Source: JBBKXR01 sp037969585 (GTDB lineage: Bacteria > Verrucomicrobiota > Verrucomicrobiia > Verrucomicrobiales > DEV007). Taken from it: DNA of 64,000 bases. Location of the stretch: positions 1 to 64,000 of the forward strand of contig JBBKXR010000223.1 in assembly GCA_037969585.1 (NCBI GenBank). Reading direction: 5' to 3'. Both the position numbers and the translations under genes were made by a program. How positions within the stretch are numbered: position 1 is the first letter of the stretch; every line of letters begins with the position of its first letter. The notes beneath the pieces are model-generated. The model saw only the letters and a program-made list of their open reading frames with translations. It was not told where the DNA came from and did no database searches. Shown here in pieces: positions 53,426 through 61,967 of this stretch.

Positions 53426-53475
53426 AGTGGACGGGAAGAGTGGGACGCAGCCGTCCCGCCGTTCCTCCATTGGAT
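53426..53475. repeat. Degenerate module-B repeat
   Basis: AGTGGACGGGAAGAGTGGGACGC is followed by CCGTCCCGCCG and CATTGGATG. GGGACG and CGTCCC form a short stem. It resembles the copies at 16995 and 32474 in order but is more eroded. It fills the gap between the DUF1549 and DUF1501 genes. Confidence 0.55.
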
Positions 53476-53551
53476 GTGCCGTTAATCCACCTTTCCCCGC
53501 AACTGCGCCATTGAGAGACCCCTTGCCCAATTCTATCGTAATTTACTTATC

Positions 53552-54895
53552 ATGCGGACATACCATCGCAATTGCAGCGGCGCAGGACGTCGCGATTTCA
53601 TCCAGACCGGCCTAGCCGCACTGGGCGGCCTGACGTTGCCACAACTCCTGCAACTCAAGGCCGGAGCTGCCGCCCCAAAAGCCGGCATCGGATCGAAAGA
53701 CACTCGCTGCATTTTCATCTGGCTCGATGGTGGCCCCTCGCACTACGAAACTTTCGATCCCAAGCCCGACGCCCCCAGCGAAATTCGTGGCGAATTCGGC
53801 ACGATCCCGACCAAAGTGCCGGGAGTGCATTTCTGCGACACGATGCCACAACTGGCGAAGTGCAACGACAAGTTCACCGTGGTGCGCTCGATCGCTCATC
53901 GCCAGAATAACCACGGCGCCGGCAATCACTACATGATGACCGGACGTCCAACGCCGGTCCCGGTGGGCTGTGGTGCTTTCGTTACCTTTCACCCCTCATT
54001 CGGATCGATGGTCAGTAAGGACCGCGCCATGAAAAGCGGACTGCCCGGCTACGTGTCGATGCCGCGCATGTCGCGTTCCGGCGGTCCTAATTTCCTCGGC
54101 GCCGAGCACGCTCCGTTCATCATTTCGGACAACCCTGAAAGCAAAAATTTCAGCGTCCGCGACGTTAGTTTGCCCAGCGAACTTGCCACCAATCAGGCCC
54201 ACGTCGATTCACGTCTGAATCTGCGTAAGTCGCTCGACCGGCTCAAGCGCATCAACGACAAAGCCGCTGAAGATCCTGCCGTCGAGTTCGACGAATTTTA
54301 CGCCCAGGGGCTTGAGCTGGTCACCTCGACCGAGGCTCAAAAGGCGTTCGACATCAGTCAGGAGGATGAGAAAACCCGCGAAAGCTACGGGCGCAACGAC
54401 TTCGGTCAACGCCTGCTCATGGCCCGCCGCCTTACGGAAGTCGGCGTGCCTTTCGTCACCGTCTACAACGGTGGCTGGGATGACCACAGCGGCCTGTTCA
54501 AAAACTACAAGAAAGACAAAGCGGAGCGACTTGACACAGGAGTTGCCGCTCTGATCAACGATCTCGCACAGCGCGGCTCGCTGGAAAATACCTTGGTGGT
54601 TTGCCTCGGCGAATTTGGTCGCACCCCGAAAATCAACAAGGACGCAGGCCGAGACCACTGGAGTTTCGCCATGTCGGTGCTGATGGCTGGCGCCGGCATC
54701 CCCGGTGGTCAGGTTGTCGGCGCCACGGATGTCAAAGGCTACTACGCCAATGAAAACGTCTACGCGCCCGAAGACTTCGCCGCCTCCCTCTACACCAAGA
54801 TGGGCGTGGATCCTGCCAGCGTGCTCATGGATCGCTCTGATCGTCCGGTGCAGTTGGTCGACAATGGTCGTTTGATCAAAGAACTTTTCGTTTAG
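53552..54895 (+). CDS. DUF1501 protein, Tat-type leader
   Basis: The 447-residue protein has a twin-Arg-like leader (RRDFIQTGLAALGGLTLPQ) and the DUF1501 fold, an alkaline phosphatase/sulfatase-like domain. Characteristic segments are IFIWLDGGPSHYETFDPKP near 50-68, SIAHRQNNHGAGNHYM near 115, VGVPFVTVYNGGWDDH near 305 and CLGEFGRTPKINKDAGRDHW near 355. The family is always encoded with DUF1549/DUF1553 proteins, suggesting a joint role, but its reaction is unknown. It is followed after six bases by the PPC-type gene. Confidence 0.9.
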   Translation: MRTYHRNCSGAGRRDFIQTGLAALGGLTLPQLLQLKAGAAAPKAGIGSKDTRCIFIWLDGGPSHYETFDPKPDAPSEIRGEFGTIPTKVPGVHFCDTMPQLAKCNDKFTVVRSIAHRQNNHGAGNHYMMTGRPTPVPVGCGAFVTFHPSFGSMVSKDRAMKSGLPGYVSMPRMSRSGGPNFLGAEHAPFIISDNPESKNFSVRDVSLPSELATNQAHVDSRLNLRKSLDRLKRINDKAAEDPAVEFDEFYAQGLELVTSTEAQKAFDISQEDEKTRESYGRNDFGQRLLMARRLTEVGVPFVTVYNGGWDDHSGLFKNYKKDKAERLDTGVAALINDLAQRGSLENTLVVCLGEFGRTPKINKDAGRDHWSFAMSVLMAGAGIPGGQVVGATDVKGYYANENVYAPEDFAASLYTKMGVDPASVLMDRSDRPVQLVDNGRLIKELFV

Positions 54896-54901
54896 ATTTC
54901 G

Positions 54902-56656
54902 GTGAGCTATTCCCGACTTCGCAGTAGCGAAATTCGCAAGAATTTCATCGTTACTCTTTACGCACTGTTCGCTGTCACGTCGCTGCACGCCGCCGCCCCG
55001 ACACTCGACGCGCTTTATCCGACGGGTGCGCGCCCCGGTGAAAAGGCCACGATCGCAATCGTCGGTAAATCTGATCCCTGGCCGGTTTCCGCCTGGTGCT
55101 CACGCCCGGGTATCACCATCACCACCGACAAGGAAAAGAAGGGCGAACTGATTTTCGATATCGCCGCTGATGCAAAGCCCGGCCCCGTTCTCTTACGCCT
55201 GTTTAATGCTGAAGGTGCTTCGGATCTTCATACCTTCATTGTCGGCTCAAAGTCCGTTGCCGAAATCAGCGAAATCGAACCGAATTCCACCCTGACCGAA
55301 CCTAAGTCGCTCGATCCGGAAGGCAAACTACCGACGCCGCTACCGGTCGTCATCAACGCTAAACTCAGCGAGTCGAGCGACGTCGATCTGTTTCCAATCT
55401 CATTAATAAAAGGCCAGACTCTGCACGCAGCGATCGATGCCTACGCGCTGATCTCGCCGGTCGATCCCCACCTCGTTCTCTACGGCCCCGCTCCGCAACG
55501 CGAGGTTCTGGTGCTCGCCAACGACGGCCCCAACACTCTCGATGCCCGACTTGACTACACGGCAACGCAGGACGGCGATTACTTGATCGGCGTCATGGGC
55601 TTCATCCATCCCCCCAGTTCAACGATCAATTTCACCTCCAACCAGTCAGCCGTATATCGACTGACCCTCAGTACCGGTCCGTGGATGAAATTCGCCGATC
55701 CAACCGTGGTATCAGCCAGCAAAGCCAGCACGCTAAAACTTCACGACAGCAATAGCGACAAGCCAATCGACCTGACTCTGGCCCCTGCCGATCCAAAAAT
55801 TGAGTCTGACTTCGATGCTGAGGCTCCTTACCCGGTGCGCACCGTCAGTCATCCCAATTTTGCCAATACGCTCGCCGTTCCAGCGTCCGACTTACCACTG
55901 CAATCAGGCGAAAAGATCACCCTGCCGGCAGCGTTCACAGGCACGCTCGCGAAGACTAATGAGACCGATGCCCTCAAGTTCACCGCCAAGAAGGGTGAAA
56001 AAATTCAGTTCAAACTCGGTGCCCATTACCTCAACTCCGATCTCGACCCCGTGCTCATTATCGAGAGCCACGATGGCAAGGAGCTCAAACGTGCGGACGA
56101 CACCAAAACCAGCGTCGACGCCGAGCTGCTGTGGGCCTCTCCCGCCGACGGTGATTACGTGGCACGAATCGCCGACGTGATCGGAAGCGGCAGCGAAAAC
56201 CATCGCTACCTGCTCACCGCCGAAAGCCCGGCGCCTGATTTTTCTGCCATAGTTGAGGCTTCGAAATTCGAACTCAAAGCCGGCGACAAAGCCGAGATCA
56301 CAGTCAAGTTAACTCGCACCAACGAACACAAACTCCCACTCGAAGCCAAATTCGAAAATCTTCCTGCGGGCATCAAAGTGAGTGTCGCCGATATCCCTGC
56401 GAAGACCGGCGATTTCAAAATCACGCTCAACGCCGAAGCCACCGCTAAGTCGGCAAGCCAGGCGATCCAGATCGTCCTCACCGAAAAAGCGGAGGATGGT
56501 AAAACTCGCAGCAAGCCGGCGCATTTCACGTTTGTCGGCGCCGACTGGCGCGGTCCTTACCTGATCGAGACCACCCGTGAGCTATGGCTGACAGTCCTTG
56601 CCAAGCCCGAGGAAAAGAAGAAGGAAGAGCCAAAGACGGACGATAAGAAAAAGTAG
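54902..56656 (+). CDS. Secreted PPC-type (pre-peptidase C-terminal) beta-domain protein
   Basis: The 584-residue protein has a leader around FIVTLYALFAVTSLHA, an IPT/TIG-like region (LDALYPTGARPGEKATIAIVG), then at least two PPC-like beta-sandwich modules. The first has EIEPNSTLTEPKSLDPEGKL and SSDVDLFPISLIKGQTLHA near 120-185; the second is near 340-420 (TNETDALKFTAKKGEKIQFK). The C terminus is Lys/Glu rich. Function is probably extracellular binding. GTG 54902 is the likely start. The sequence just after it, 54921-54946, is a hairpin repeat that encodes part of the leader. Confidence 0.78.
   Translation: MSYSRLRSSEIRKNFIVTLYALFAVTSLHAAAPTLDALYPTGARPGEKATIAIVGKSDPWPVSAWCSRPGITITTDKEKKGELIFDIAADAKPGPVLLRLFNAEGASDLHTFIVGSKSVAEISEIEPNSTLTEPKSLDPEGKLPTPLPVVINAKLSESSDVDLFPISLIKGQTLHAAIDAYALISPVDPHLVLYGPAPQREVLVLANDGPNTLDARLDYTATQDGDYLIGVMGFIHPPSSTINFTSNQSAVYRLTLSTGPWMKFADPTVVSASKASTLKLHDSNSDKPIDLTLAPADPKIESDFDAEAPYPVRTVSHPNFANTLAVPASDLPLQSGEKITLPAAFTGTLAKTNETDALKFTAKKGEKIQFKLGAHYLNSDLDPVLIIESHDGKELKRADDTKTSVDAELLWASPADGDYVARIADVIGSGSENHRYLLTAESPAPDFSAIVEASKFELKAGDKAEITVKLTRTNEHKLPLEAKFENLPAGIKVSVADIPAKTGDFKITLNAEATAKSASQAIQIVLTEKAEDGKTRSKPAHFTFVGADWRGPYLIETTRELWLTVLAKPEEKKKEEPKTDDKKK
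54921..54946 (+). repeat. GTAGCGGAATT-type hairpin inside a coding sequence
   Basis: GAAATTC-GCAA-GAATTTC is a perfect 7-bp stem with GCAA loop, preceded by GCAGTAGC as in the 5111 element. It lies in frame within the leader region of the PPC-type gene, encoding the stretch SEIRKNFI. It matches the 5111 hairpin in layout but not in every base. Confidence 0.6.
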
Positions 56657-56678
56657 CCGACACGCAGCCTGGCGTTGG

Positions 56679-58055
56679 TCAGGCGATGACCTCATTCACT
56701 ACACGACCGTGAACATCGGTTAGGCGAAAATCCCTTCCGGCGTAGCGGTGAGTCAGCGCTTCGTGGTCGAGCCCTAACAAGTGCAGCATGGTCGCGTGCA
56801 AATCGTGAATGTGAACCTTGCCATCGATCGCTTCGCGCCCGTGGTCATCGGTGGCACCATATTTGAAGCCTGCTTTCACGCCCCCGCCAGCCATCCACAT
56901 GGTAAACCCTTTGGCATTGTGTCCGCGACCATCACGAGTGCCGTCCTCGGCAGATCGGCCGAACTCTCCACCCCACACGACGAGCGTATCTTCGAGCAAC
57001 CCACGCTGCTTCAGATCCGCCAGCAAACCGGCGATCGGTTTGTCGATCGACTGACAGCGTTTCGGCATGTTACTCGCCAAGCCACCATGGTGGTCCCAGC
57101 CATCGTCCGTCACTTGGATAAAACGCACACCTGCCTCCGCCATTCTTCGCGCGAGCAGACATTGTCGCCCGAAACTGTCGCTGCCCGAGTCTCCGATACC
57201 GTATTCGGCGAGCGTCGCTTTCGACTCGTCGCCAATATCCAGCACGGCCGGAAGGGCTTCCTGCATGCGAAAGCCGAGTTCAAACGATTCGATGACCCCT
57301 TCGAGTTCGTCGCGACTCTCAGACTGCCGCTCGGCGAGATCACCATTCAGCGTCTGCAGCAAATCTAAGCGCTTGCGCTGCTGAGTTCGATCGAGTCGCG
57401 GATGAGCCACGTTTTCCAACTTGGCATCCTTGAGGTTTCTGCCCATTGCACCGATCGGCGCACCTTGATACGCCGCTGGCAAAAATGCACTGCCGTAGTA
57501 CTTCGCTCCGCCGAGAACATGCGGCGGATTGATCGCGACAAATCCAGGCAGGTCGCGATTCTCCGCGCCTAATCCGTAAAGCACCCATGACCCCATCGAC
57601 GGACGCACAAACTGAAAGCTGCCAGTGAACAACAAATCGAGCGCCTGCGCATGTTCAGGATTGTCCGACTGCATGCCGTGCATCATGCACAAGTCGTCAG
57701 CGCGAGTCGCCAGGTTCGGGAGCATTTCCGAAAACCACATACCGTCCTGCCCATGCCGGGCAAAATCCCACATCGTTCCGCGCCACTTCAGACTGCCAGT
57801 GTCGTTGAATGGTTTACCATCGTCGGCCAGAAGCCGGGGCTTATGGTCGAACATGTCCATGTGCGACGGCCCGCCCTTCATGCATAGAAAGATCACCCGC
57901 TTGGCCTTGGCTACCGCGTGAGGCTTTTTTGGAGCAAACGGCGACTGGGCAGCACCCAGTTCGCTGAGTAAACCAGCAAGTGCCAAACTCCCGAAACCGT
58001 TCGCCGTGGATTGCAGCCAGTGACGGCGAGAGAGGATTTTTAAATCGGCAGTCAT
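56679..58055 (-). CDS. DUF1501 protein, second copy
   Basis: The 458-residue protein starts at ATG 58055 (MTADLKILSRRHWLQSTANG), a Tat-like leader. Upstream codons in the open frame belong to the neighbouring gene region. DUF1501 features include IFLCMKGGPSHMDMFDHKP, HGMQSDNPEHAQALDLL, VRFIQVTDDGWDHHGG and VWGGEFGRSAEDGTRDGRGHN, and the late HATMLHLLGLDHEALTHRY segment. It is clearly diverged from the 53552 protein, so the two modules are not a recent duplication. It converges on the PPC-type gene with only 22 bases between. Confidence 0.9.
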   Translation of the reverse strand: MTADLKILSRRHWLQSTANGFGSLALAGLLSELGAAQSPFAPKKPHAVAKAKRVIFLCMKGGPSHMDMFDHKPRLLADDGKPFNDTGSLKWRGTMWDFARHGQDGMWFSEMLPNLATRADDLCMMHGMQSDNPEHAQALDLLFTGSFQFVRPSMGSWVLYGLGAENRDLPGFVAINPPHVLGGAKYYGSAFLPAAYQGAPIGAMGRNLKDAKLENVAHPRLDRTQQRKRLDLLQTLNGDLAERQSESRDELEGVIESFELGFRMQEALPAVLDIGDESKATLAEYGIGDSGSDSFGRQCLLARRMAEAGVRFIQVTDDGWDHHGGLASNMPKRCQSIDKPIAGLLADLKQRGLLEDTLVVWGGEFGRSAEDGTRDGRGHNAKGFTMWMAGGGVKAGFKYGATDDHGREAIDGKVHIHDLHATMLHLLGLDHEALTHRYAGRDFRLTDVHGRVVNEVIA

Positions 58056-58065
58056 CGACGGAGCA

Positions 58066-60270
58066 TCATTTGAGGTAACGGAAATCTGCGCTGGCGAACA
58101 TTGTCTGGAAAACATCGGTCCACGCGTCCAATCGAGCGGCCTTTTCGTCTCCGGCGTCGCCCTTCGACTGGTCCCTACGCTCGCGCACGAAATCCAGAAC
58201 GGCATCGCGCTGCCTTGCTTCGAATTCGCCGCCTTGCACCAACCGTGCCACCGCGTCGACCGCATGCTCATCATTTAACTCCACCACCGTGGCTGCTGCG
58301 GCACGCGCCTGTTCTTCGATGAACTCACTGTTCATCAAAAACAGCGCCTGCGAGGGAATCGTTCGGGCATTGCGTGCTCCAGTTACCGCATTGGTATCAG
58401 CAAAATCGAACAGGCTGAGCATTTCAGGAAGCTCATTGCGCAAGATCGGCAGATAAACGCTACGATGTCGAAACTCGGCGATTTCCTCTGAAACATTCAC
58501 ATGCGTTTTCGCGGTTCCGATTTCGCTACCCAGATACGCATCGGCCAAGGGAGAGCCTTTGGCCGGCCGCTCCAGATCGAGTTGGCCACTGACGGACATC
58601 ACTGCATCGCGGAATGCCTCGATATCGAGGCGCCGTAAACTGGCTCGCCACAGCAAGCGGTTCGCCGGGTCCATTTGGGTCGCAGCGGACAATCGAGGAT
58701 CATCTTGCGCCGTCGTCGAAGCCAATTGCCAGGTCCGACTCAAGACGATGCGGCGAATCAATTGTTTCACCGACCACTCATCCTCCGTCACGAATTTGTG
58801 CGCTATCCAGTCGAGCAACTCAGGGTGACTCGGTGCCTCTCCGGTGATTCCAAAATTGTCTACTGTTGCCACCAACCCGCTACCGAACAGGTGATGCCAC
58901 ACTCTGTTGACGATCACGCGTGCCGTCAGCGGATTGTCTGCCGCAATCAGCCACTCGGCCAACTGCCTGCGACCGCTCTCCGTCTCGGCAATTTCTCCCA
59001 GCTGCGGCAATCCCGGTATCGTCATCCGTCCTCGCGCGACGGCTGTACCGAGCGCGTTGTATTCGCCACGCTCGCGAATGCGACAGTCCTCGGGCATTTC
59101 CGCCTCACGCATCGCCATCGCGTAGGCCGGATGCTCAGGAACCTCTGCCAGCAACTTGTCACGTTGATCGAGCGATTCCGTTGCTTCGGCATACATCGCT
59201 TCGGACTGCTCGTGCATTTTCAACAACTCGGGATCGTCCTCCGGTTTTTCCAAACCTTTATCCCGCAGCGTGCCGGTCACCTTTCGACGAATCTTGTAGG
59301 CCGCCGAGCGCAGCTTGATCGCGTTCATCGTAAGATCGTAAATTTGACTCCGCCAGTTTTGCACCCTGGGATCGAGCGCTTGCGCGGTGCCACCAATCGC
59401 CACCACCGGCTGATTGTAGTACTGCTTTTCAAAATAAAGCGGTCCCGGTCCGTGTAAGGTCTCACTGCTTAGGAAAATTCCCGCCAGCGCGTAATAGTCT
59501 GCCGTAGGAATCGGGTCAAACTTGTGATCGTGGCAACGCGCACAGGCCACCGTCAGCGCCAATATCGAACGACTCATCACATCGATCTGCTCATCGGCGA
59601 CATCCATCGCAAATTTCTCCTGCTCCGCCTCCTGAAACGCCTTGGGTCCCAGTGTCAGAAATCCAGTTGCCACGATCTGAGCATCCGAACCACCACGCAG
59701 GTCACCGGCGATCTGATCTGCAACAAACTCGTCGTAAGGTAAGTCCGCATTGAAAGCGTCAATCACCCAATCGCGAAAACGCCAGGCATGAGCAAAGGCG
59801 ACATTGCGATCCTTGCCGTTCGATTCCGCATAGCGGGCTAAATCCAACCAGTGCCGCGCCCATTTTTCTCCGAAGCGCGGTGAAGCTAAAAGGCGATCAA
59901 CCAAGGCTGAAGCGTCCGGCTTTTCAACAAACGCCGCCACATCGGCAGCCGAAGGCGGTAAGCCAGTCAGCGAAAAATACAGCCGTCGCACCAACACTAC
60001 AGACTCGGCATCGTCGAGTGGCGACAATTTTTGTTGTTCCAACTTCCGCCAGACGAAACGGTCGAGTGGCGACTTCGACCACGCTTCACCTGCTACCGAA
60101 AGGCGCGGTAGCGGGACATCTACGACTGGCTGAAATGCCCAATGCGCAGCTTTATCACCTCCCAGCGCTAACGAACCCGCGAACGGTACCAAGCCGGTTA
60201 CTAGAAACAGGCATCTCGCCTGTCCCCTCAACCAAGCCAATCGTTGCTGAGTGCTTTTTGGCATCAACAC
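58066..60270 (-). CDS. DUF1549/DUF1553 protein, second copy
   Basis: The 734-residue exported protein begins with MLMPKSTQQRLAWLRGQARC or the same frame from 60264, followed by a hydrophobic leader. DUF1549 (LVRRLYFSLTGLPPSAADVA near 90 and HWLDLARYAESNGKDRN near 140) is present with CARCHDHKFDP near 245 (CxxCH heme site), then DUF1553 ending MFASADFRYLK. Compared with the 51144 protein it lacks the N-terminal GCNAGSCH cytochrome and Big-like part. It precedes the DUF1501 gene by ten bases, the reverse-oriented equivalent of the other module. Confidence 0.88.
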   Translation of the reverse strand: MLMPKSTQQRLAWLRGQARCLFLVTGLVPFAGSLALGGDKAAHWAFQPVVDVPLPRLSVAGEAWSKSPLDRFVWRKLEQQKLSPLDDAESVVLVRRLYFSLTGLPPSAADVAAFVEKPDASALVDRLLASPRFGEKWARHWLDLARYAESNGKDRNVAFAHAWRFRDWVIDAFNADLPYDEFVADQIAGDLRGGSDAQIVATGFLTLGPKAFQEAEQEKFAMDVADEQIDVMSRSILALTVACARCHDHKFDPIPTADYYALAGIFLSSETLHGPGPLYFEKQYYNQPVVAIGGTAQALDPRVQNWRSQIYDLTMNAIKLRSAAYKIRRKVTGTLRDKGLEKPEDDPELLKMHEQSEAMYAEATESLDQRDKLLAEVPEHPAYAMAMREAEMPEDCRIRERGEYNALGTAVARGRMTIPGLPQLGEIAETESGRRQLAEWLIAADNPLTARVIVNRVWHHLFGSGLVATVDNFGITGEAPSHPELLDWIAHKFVTEDEWSVKQLIRRIVLSRTWQLASTTAQDDPRLSAATQMDPANRLLWRASLRRLDIEAFRDAVMSVSGQLDLERPAKGSPLADAYLGSEIGTAKTHVNVSEEIAEFRHRSVYLPILRNELPEMLSLFDFADTNAVTGARNARTIPSQALFLMNSEFIEEQARAAAATVVELNDEHAVDAVARLVQGGEFEARQRDAVLDFVRERRDQSKGDAGDEKAARLDAWTDVFQTMFASADFRYLK

Positions 60271-60273
60271 GCC

Positions 60274-61671
60274 TCACTTTGTTTTTAAACGCGTTACAAA
60301 AATGTCGTTGCCCTTGCGGCTCTTCAATTCGACCTCACCCATTTTGGTCTGGTTGCGAAAGGCCCCCGAGATCACCACCGTTCCATCGCTGCCAGCGCCA
60401 ATGGCATAACTTAAATCGTGATCGACACCACCCAGCAGCTGGACAAACCGGAGCTCTCCGTCTTTGCCGTAACTAGCCAAAAATGCGTCCTTCTCACCTT
60501 TCACTTCGGTTACCCGCCTTCTGCCCACGCCGCGAATCGTTACTGTACCGGAAAATTCTCCAGTCATCAGACAGCCCTCGCTGCCGTCATCCGCGACTGT
60601 CATCGCCAATCCATAATCTGTTCCCGGGCCTCCGCTGTGCTGCAACCAAGCACCTTTACCGTAATTATCGATTCGCGCCGCGTAGACATCGTGGCCACCG
60701 CCGGCGGTGACCGATTTCCCTACCAGACTGAGTTCGCCTTTGAACATACCACCGATGTAGCAGCCTCCGCTGCCATCCGGTGCCACCGACGTCGCTAGAC
60801 CATCCGATTTTCCGCCTGTGCCGACCGCCCATTGCGCATCGCCCTTGAGATTGTAGCGGGCCACGTAAACGTCCTGAATATTGCATTCGGGCAACGCCAC
60901 AGTCTCCGAGAAAATTACGCCCCCTCGCTGGAGCCCTGCCATGAACACATTTCCGTCAGCGTCGCAGCAGACATTGTGGCCGCTCATCGTGCCGGCATCC
61001 GTTGCGGCACCCGCCTCGCGCGCCCAGAGAATGTTGCCGTCAGCCGCTACACGCATCAAGAAGGCCCGGCGTCCCTTTGCATGGGAAAACGTAGTATCAC
61101 CAAATCGCCCGGTCGCGGCAAAGGCGCCTGACACCACGCAACCACCCTCGTAGTCTGTGTGAATGCCGTGTCCATAATCGTAGCCGCCGCCGCCGCAGCC
61201 AAATGCCCACCGGCATTTTCCCAGCGAGTCAAAGCACGCCACAAACGCGTCGTAGTCGCCCTGACTCTTCAGCACCTGTTCGTTGCCAAAATCAATCTCG
61301 TCACTCGCGAAGTGTCCAGTGACAAAGCAGCCACCGTCATCCGCCGGTGCGACTCCGTACGCGCGATCAATATTGGCGCCACCCGCCGTCGCCACCCATA
61401 GAGGCAGGCCATCAGCGTTCAGCTTAGCGACCACAAAATCCAACAAGCCCGCGCTTTCGACTTCCTTGCCGAATAGGTCGGCGGAAGGCTGACCAAACTC
61501 GCCAGCGACAAAGATTGATCCGTCGTCCGTCACCGCCAATCCACGGATCTTATCAGCGCCTTCACCGCCAGCCCTGATCGCCCAATCGACCTCGAGAACT
61601 TCGCCTTTCGCACTGAAACACGGACTGGCAATCAGGCCCCCAATTATCAATGCCAAGCATCGAAGCGTCAT
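60274..61671 (-). CDS. Secreted SBBP-type beta-propeller protein
   Basis: This 465-residue protein has a leader (MTLRCLALIIGGLIASPCFS, ATG 61671) and about eight repeats of the kind GLAVTDDGSIFVAGEF, GVAPADDGGCFVTGHF, GNVFMAGLQRGG and AMTVADDGSEGCLMTGEF, each about 50 residues. This is the SBBP/beta-propeller repeat of extracellular proteins. It likely forms a 7- or 8-bladed propeller that binds other proteins or sugars. The three-base gap to the DUF1549 gene indicates a single transcript of propeller, DUF1549 and DUF1501, equivalent to the WD40 cytochrome in the other module. Confidence 0.8.
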   Translation of the reverse strand: MTLRCLALIIGGLIASPCFSAKGEVLEVDWAIRAGGEGADKIRGLAVTDDGSIFVAGEFGQPSADLFGKEVESAGLLDFVVAKLNADGLPLWVATAGGANIDRAYGVAPADDGGCFVTGHFASDEIDFGNEQVLKSQGDYDAFVACFDSLGKCRWAFGCGGGGYDYGHGIHTDYEGGCVVSGAFAATGRFGDTTFSHAKGRRAFLMRVAADGNILWAREAGAATDAGTMSGHNVCCDADGNVFMAGLQRGGVIFSETVALPECNIQDVYVARYNLKGDAQWAVGTGGKSDGLATSVAPDGSGGCYIGGMFKGELSLVGKSVTAGGGHDVYAARIDNYGKGAWLQHSGGPGTDYGLAMTVADDGSEGCLMTGEFSGTVTIRGVGRRRVTEVKGEKDAFLASYGKDGELRFVQLLGGVDHDLSYAIGAGSDGTVVISGAFRNQTKMGEVELKSRKGNDIFVTRLKTK

Positions 61672-61967
61672 TCCAGCTGCAAGTCCATTTGTGTCATCGC
61701 TTTGCATTCAATGATCTTAAGCACACCGTTTTCAATCACCAAGCAATTGAAGTCACGCAACTCCGCCATGCCACTCACGACTCGCTAATCCAAGCACCCG
61801 TTAAGTAGGGCGGGTTGAACTTTTATCGCTGATTTCGCGTCCTTCAGAATCGCGGTCGTGTGATCATTCGACATCCTTGTATTCGCTGCCGATACCGCTT
61901 GCTGTTTTTCTCACTGCCATTCAGTAGTTAACTCAGCTTTAGTAATTCGATGCCCCTATCCCTCAGA
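61672..61967. promoter_or_regulatory. Divergent region before propeller and porin genes
   Basis: About 296 bases without a gene separate the minus-strand propeller gene and the plus-strand porin-like gene. It is somewhat AT-richer than its surroundings. I cannot identify a Fur box or other operator. Confidence 0.4.
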
